Source: Atopsyche davidsoni
Taxonomy: Eukaryota > Arthropoda > Insecta > Trichoptera > Hydrobiosidae
NCBI GenBank assembly: GCA_022113835.1
Contig: JAILWY010000022.1
Span: 5,642,001-5,706,000, forward strand
Reading direction: 5' to 3'
Length of the DNA stretch: 64,000 bases
Positions 63,656-64,000 of this stretch are shown piece after piece; positions within the stretch are counted from its first letter, which is position 1, and every line of letters starts with the position of its first letter. Made by a program: the position numbers and the translations under genes. The notes beneath the pieces were generated by a model, which saw only the letters and a program-made list of their open reading frames with translations, had not been told where the DNA came from and searched no databases.

Positions 63656-64000
63656 GAGTGAGGTTTTGTAAATTACTTTCAAATGAGAAATTTACTTTAA
63701 TATCTCACTTTTAGCAAAATAACACGCATCAAGAAATAAAGAGTAGAAATACTAAAAATATTTCTTTTATATATTTCAATGCAAAGCAATGCTTTACCGC
63801 TTGAATGGACCGCACGCCACTGATATATATTATACGTAAAACATTTTGCCATTCAAAGCTTTGAATTCGTCCGAAAAAAATTATCATAACCTTCTAGTAA
63901 TTTCATTTTTCACATTCGCTGGTTAAAAAATGGAGTACTACAAATTAATCACATCCCAAAATATTTTTTATCTCTCGTACAATTTCTATTACATGCAATA

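Larger units (their letters stand above)
63294..63822. mobile_element. 529-bp inverted-repeat element carrying nested hammerhead-like repeats
   Basis: Termini CAGTGGCGTGCGGTCTGTTC and TTGAATGGACCGCACGCCAC are inverted copies. hAT-like by sequence, but the flanks do not give a clean 8-bp duplication. The ACCGGT-type element (63383-63490) and the relic at 63612-63655 are inside. Solo termini occur at 44878-44897 and 22448-22462. Confidence 0.5.

Overview
The window looks like an insect nuclear genome, probably Lepidoptera, although the order is a guess. It is AT-rich, with GC-rich coding exons, GT-AG introns from about 0.35 to 8.4 kb, short insect-telomere-like (TTAGG)n and (CCTAA)n runs, tRNA-derived SINE heads and many small hAT-like and foldback elements. 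No reverse transcriptase, transposase, rRNA, intact tRNA or CRISPR array was recognised. I had no tools, so every family assignment is by eye.

Two protein-coding genes can be supported. (1) A plus-strand gene whose last four coding exons are 18163-18300, 20951-21108, 29556-29727 and 30083-32358. The splice phases are consistent and give 914 visible residues. The first part is the second half of a CABIT domain (Themis / GAREM / Drosophila Serrano family), followed by a long polar tail. The 5' exons were not found and probably lie upstream of the window. (2) A minus-strand two-exon gene, 38465-38551 plus 37995-38102, encoding a complete 64-residue SERP/RAMP4 tail-anchored ER protein. The two genes are convergent, with their 3' ends about 5.6 kb apart.

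Layout. 1-17.3 kb: upstream or intronic sequence with SINE heads, hAT-like MITEs (one with a perfect 8-bp target duplication at 8446-8791), and two TAGTGATGGGC elements. 17.3-17.6 kb: a GC-rich candidate promoter. 18.2-33.3 kb: the CABIT gene and its repeat-filled introns. 33-35 kb: two foldback elements. 37-41.4 kb: the SERP gene with a candidate 5' exon and promoter. 41.7-42.3 kb: a 258-bp tandem duplication. 45-64 kb: gene-poor DNA with a roughly 191-bp minisatellite (49.0-49.9 kb), a G-run plus TTAGG-like tandem array (52.1-53.4 kb), a GC island at 53.4-53.7 kb, long AT microsatellites and nested small elements.

The most interesting signal is a dispersed set of hammerhead-ribozyme-like motifs on both strands. 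Three are well formed (52275-52320 plus, 45130-45195 plus, 61681-61760 minus). About a dozen are decayed relatives. The recurring architecture is a CTGANGA-type core, an extra T, a stem II hairpin, GAAA, then a palindromic loopless stem III (ACGT, ACTAGT or ACCGGT) and a C at the predicted cleavage site. Some sit in foldback elements. This resembles the hammerheads known from Penelope-like elements and animal retrozymes, but here they are carried by short non-coding repeats.
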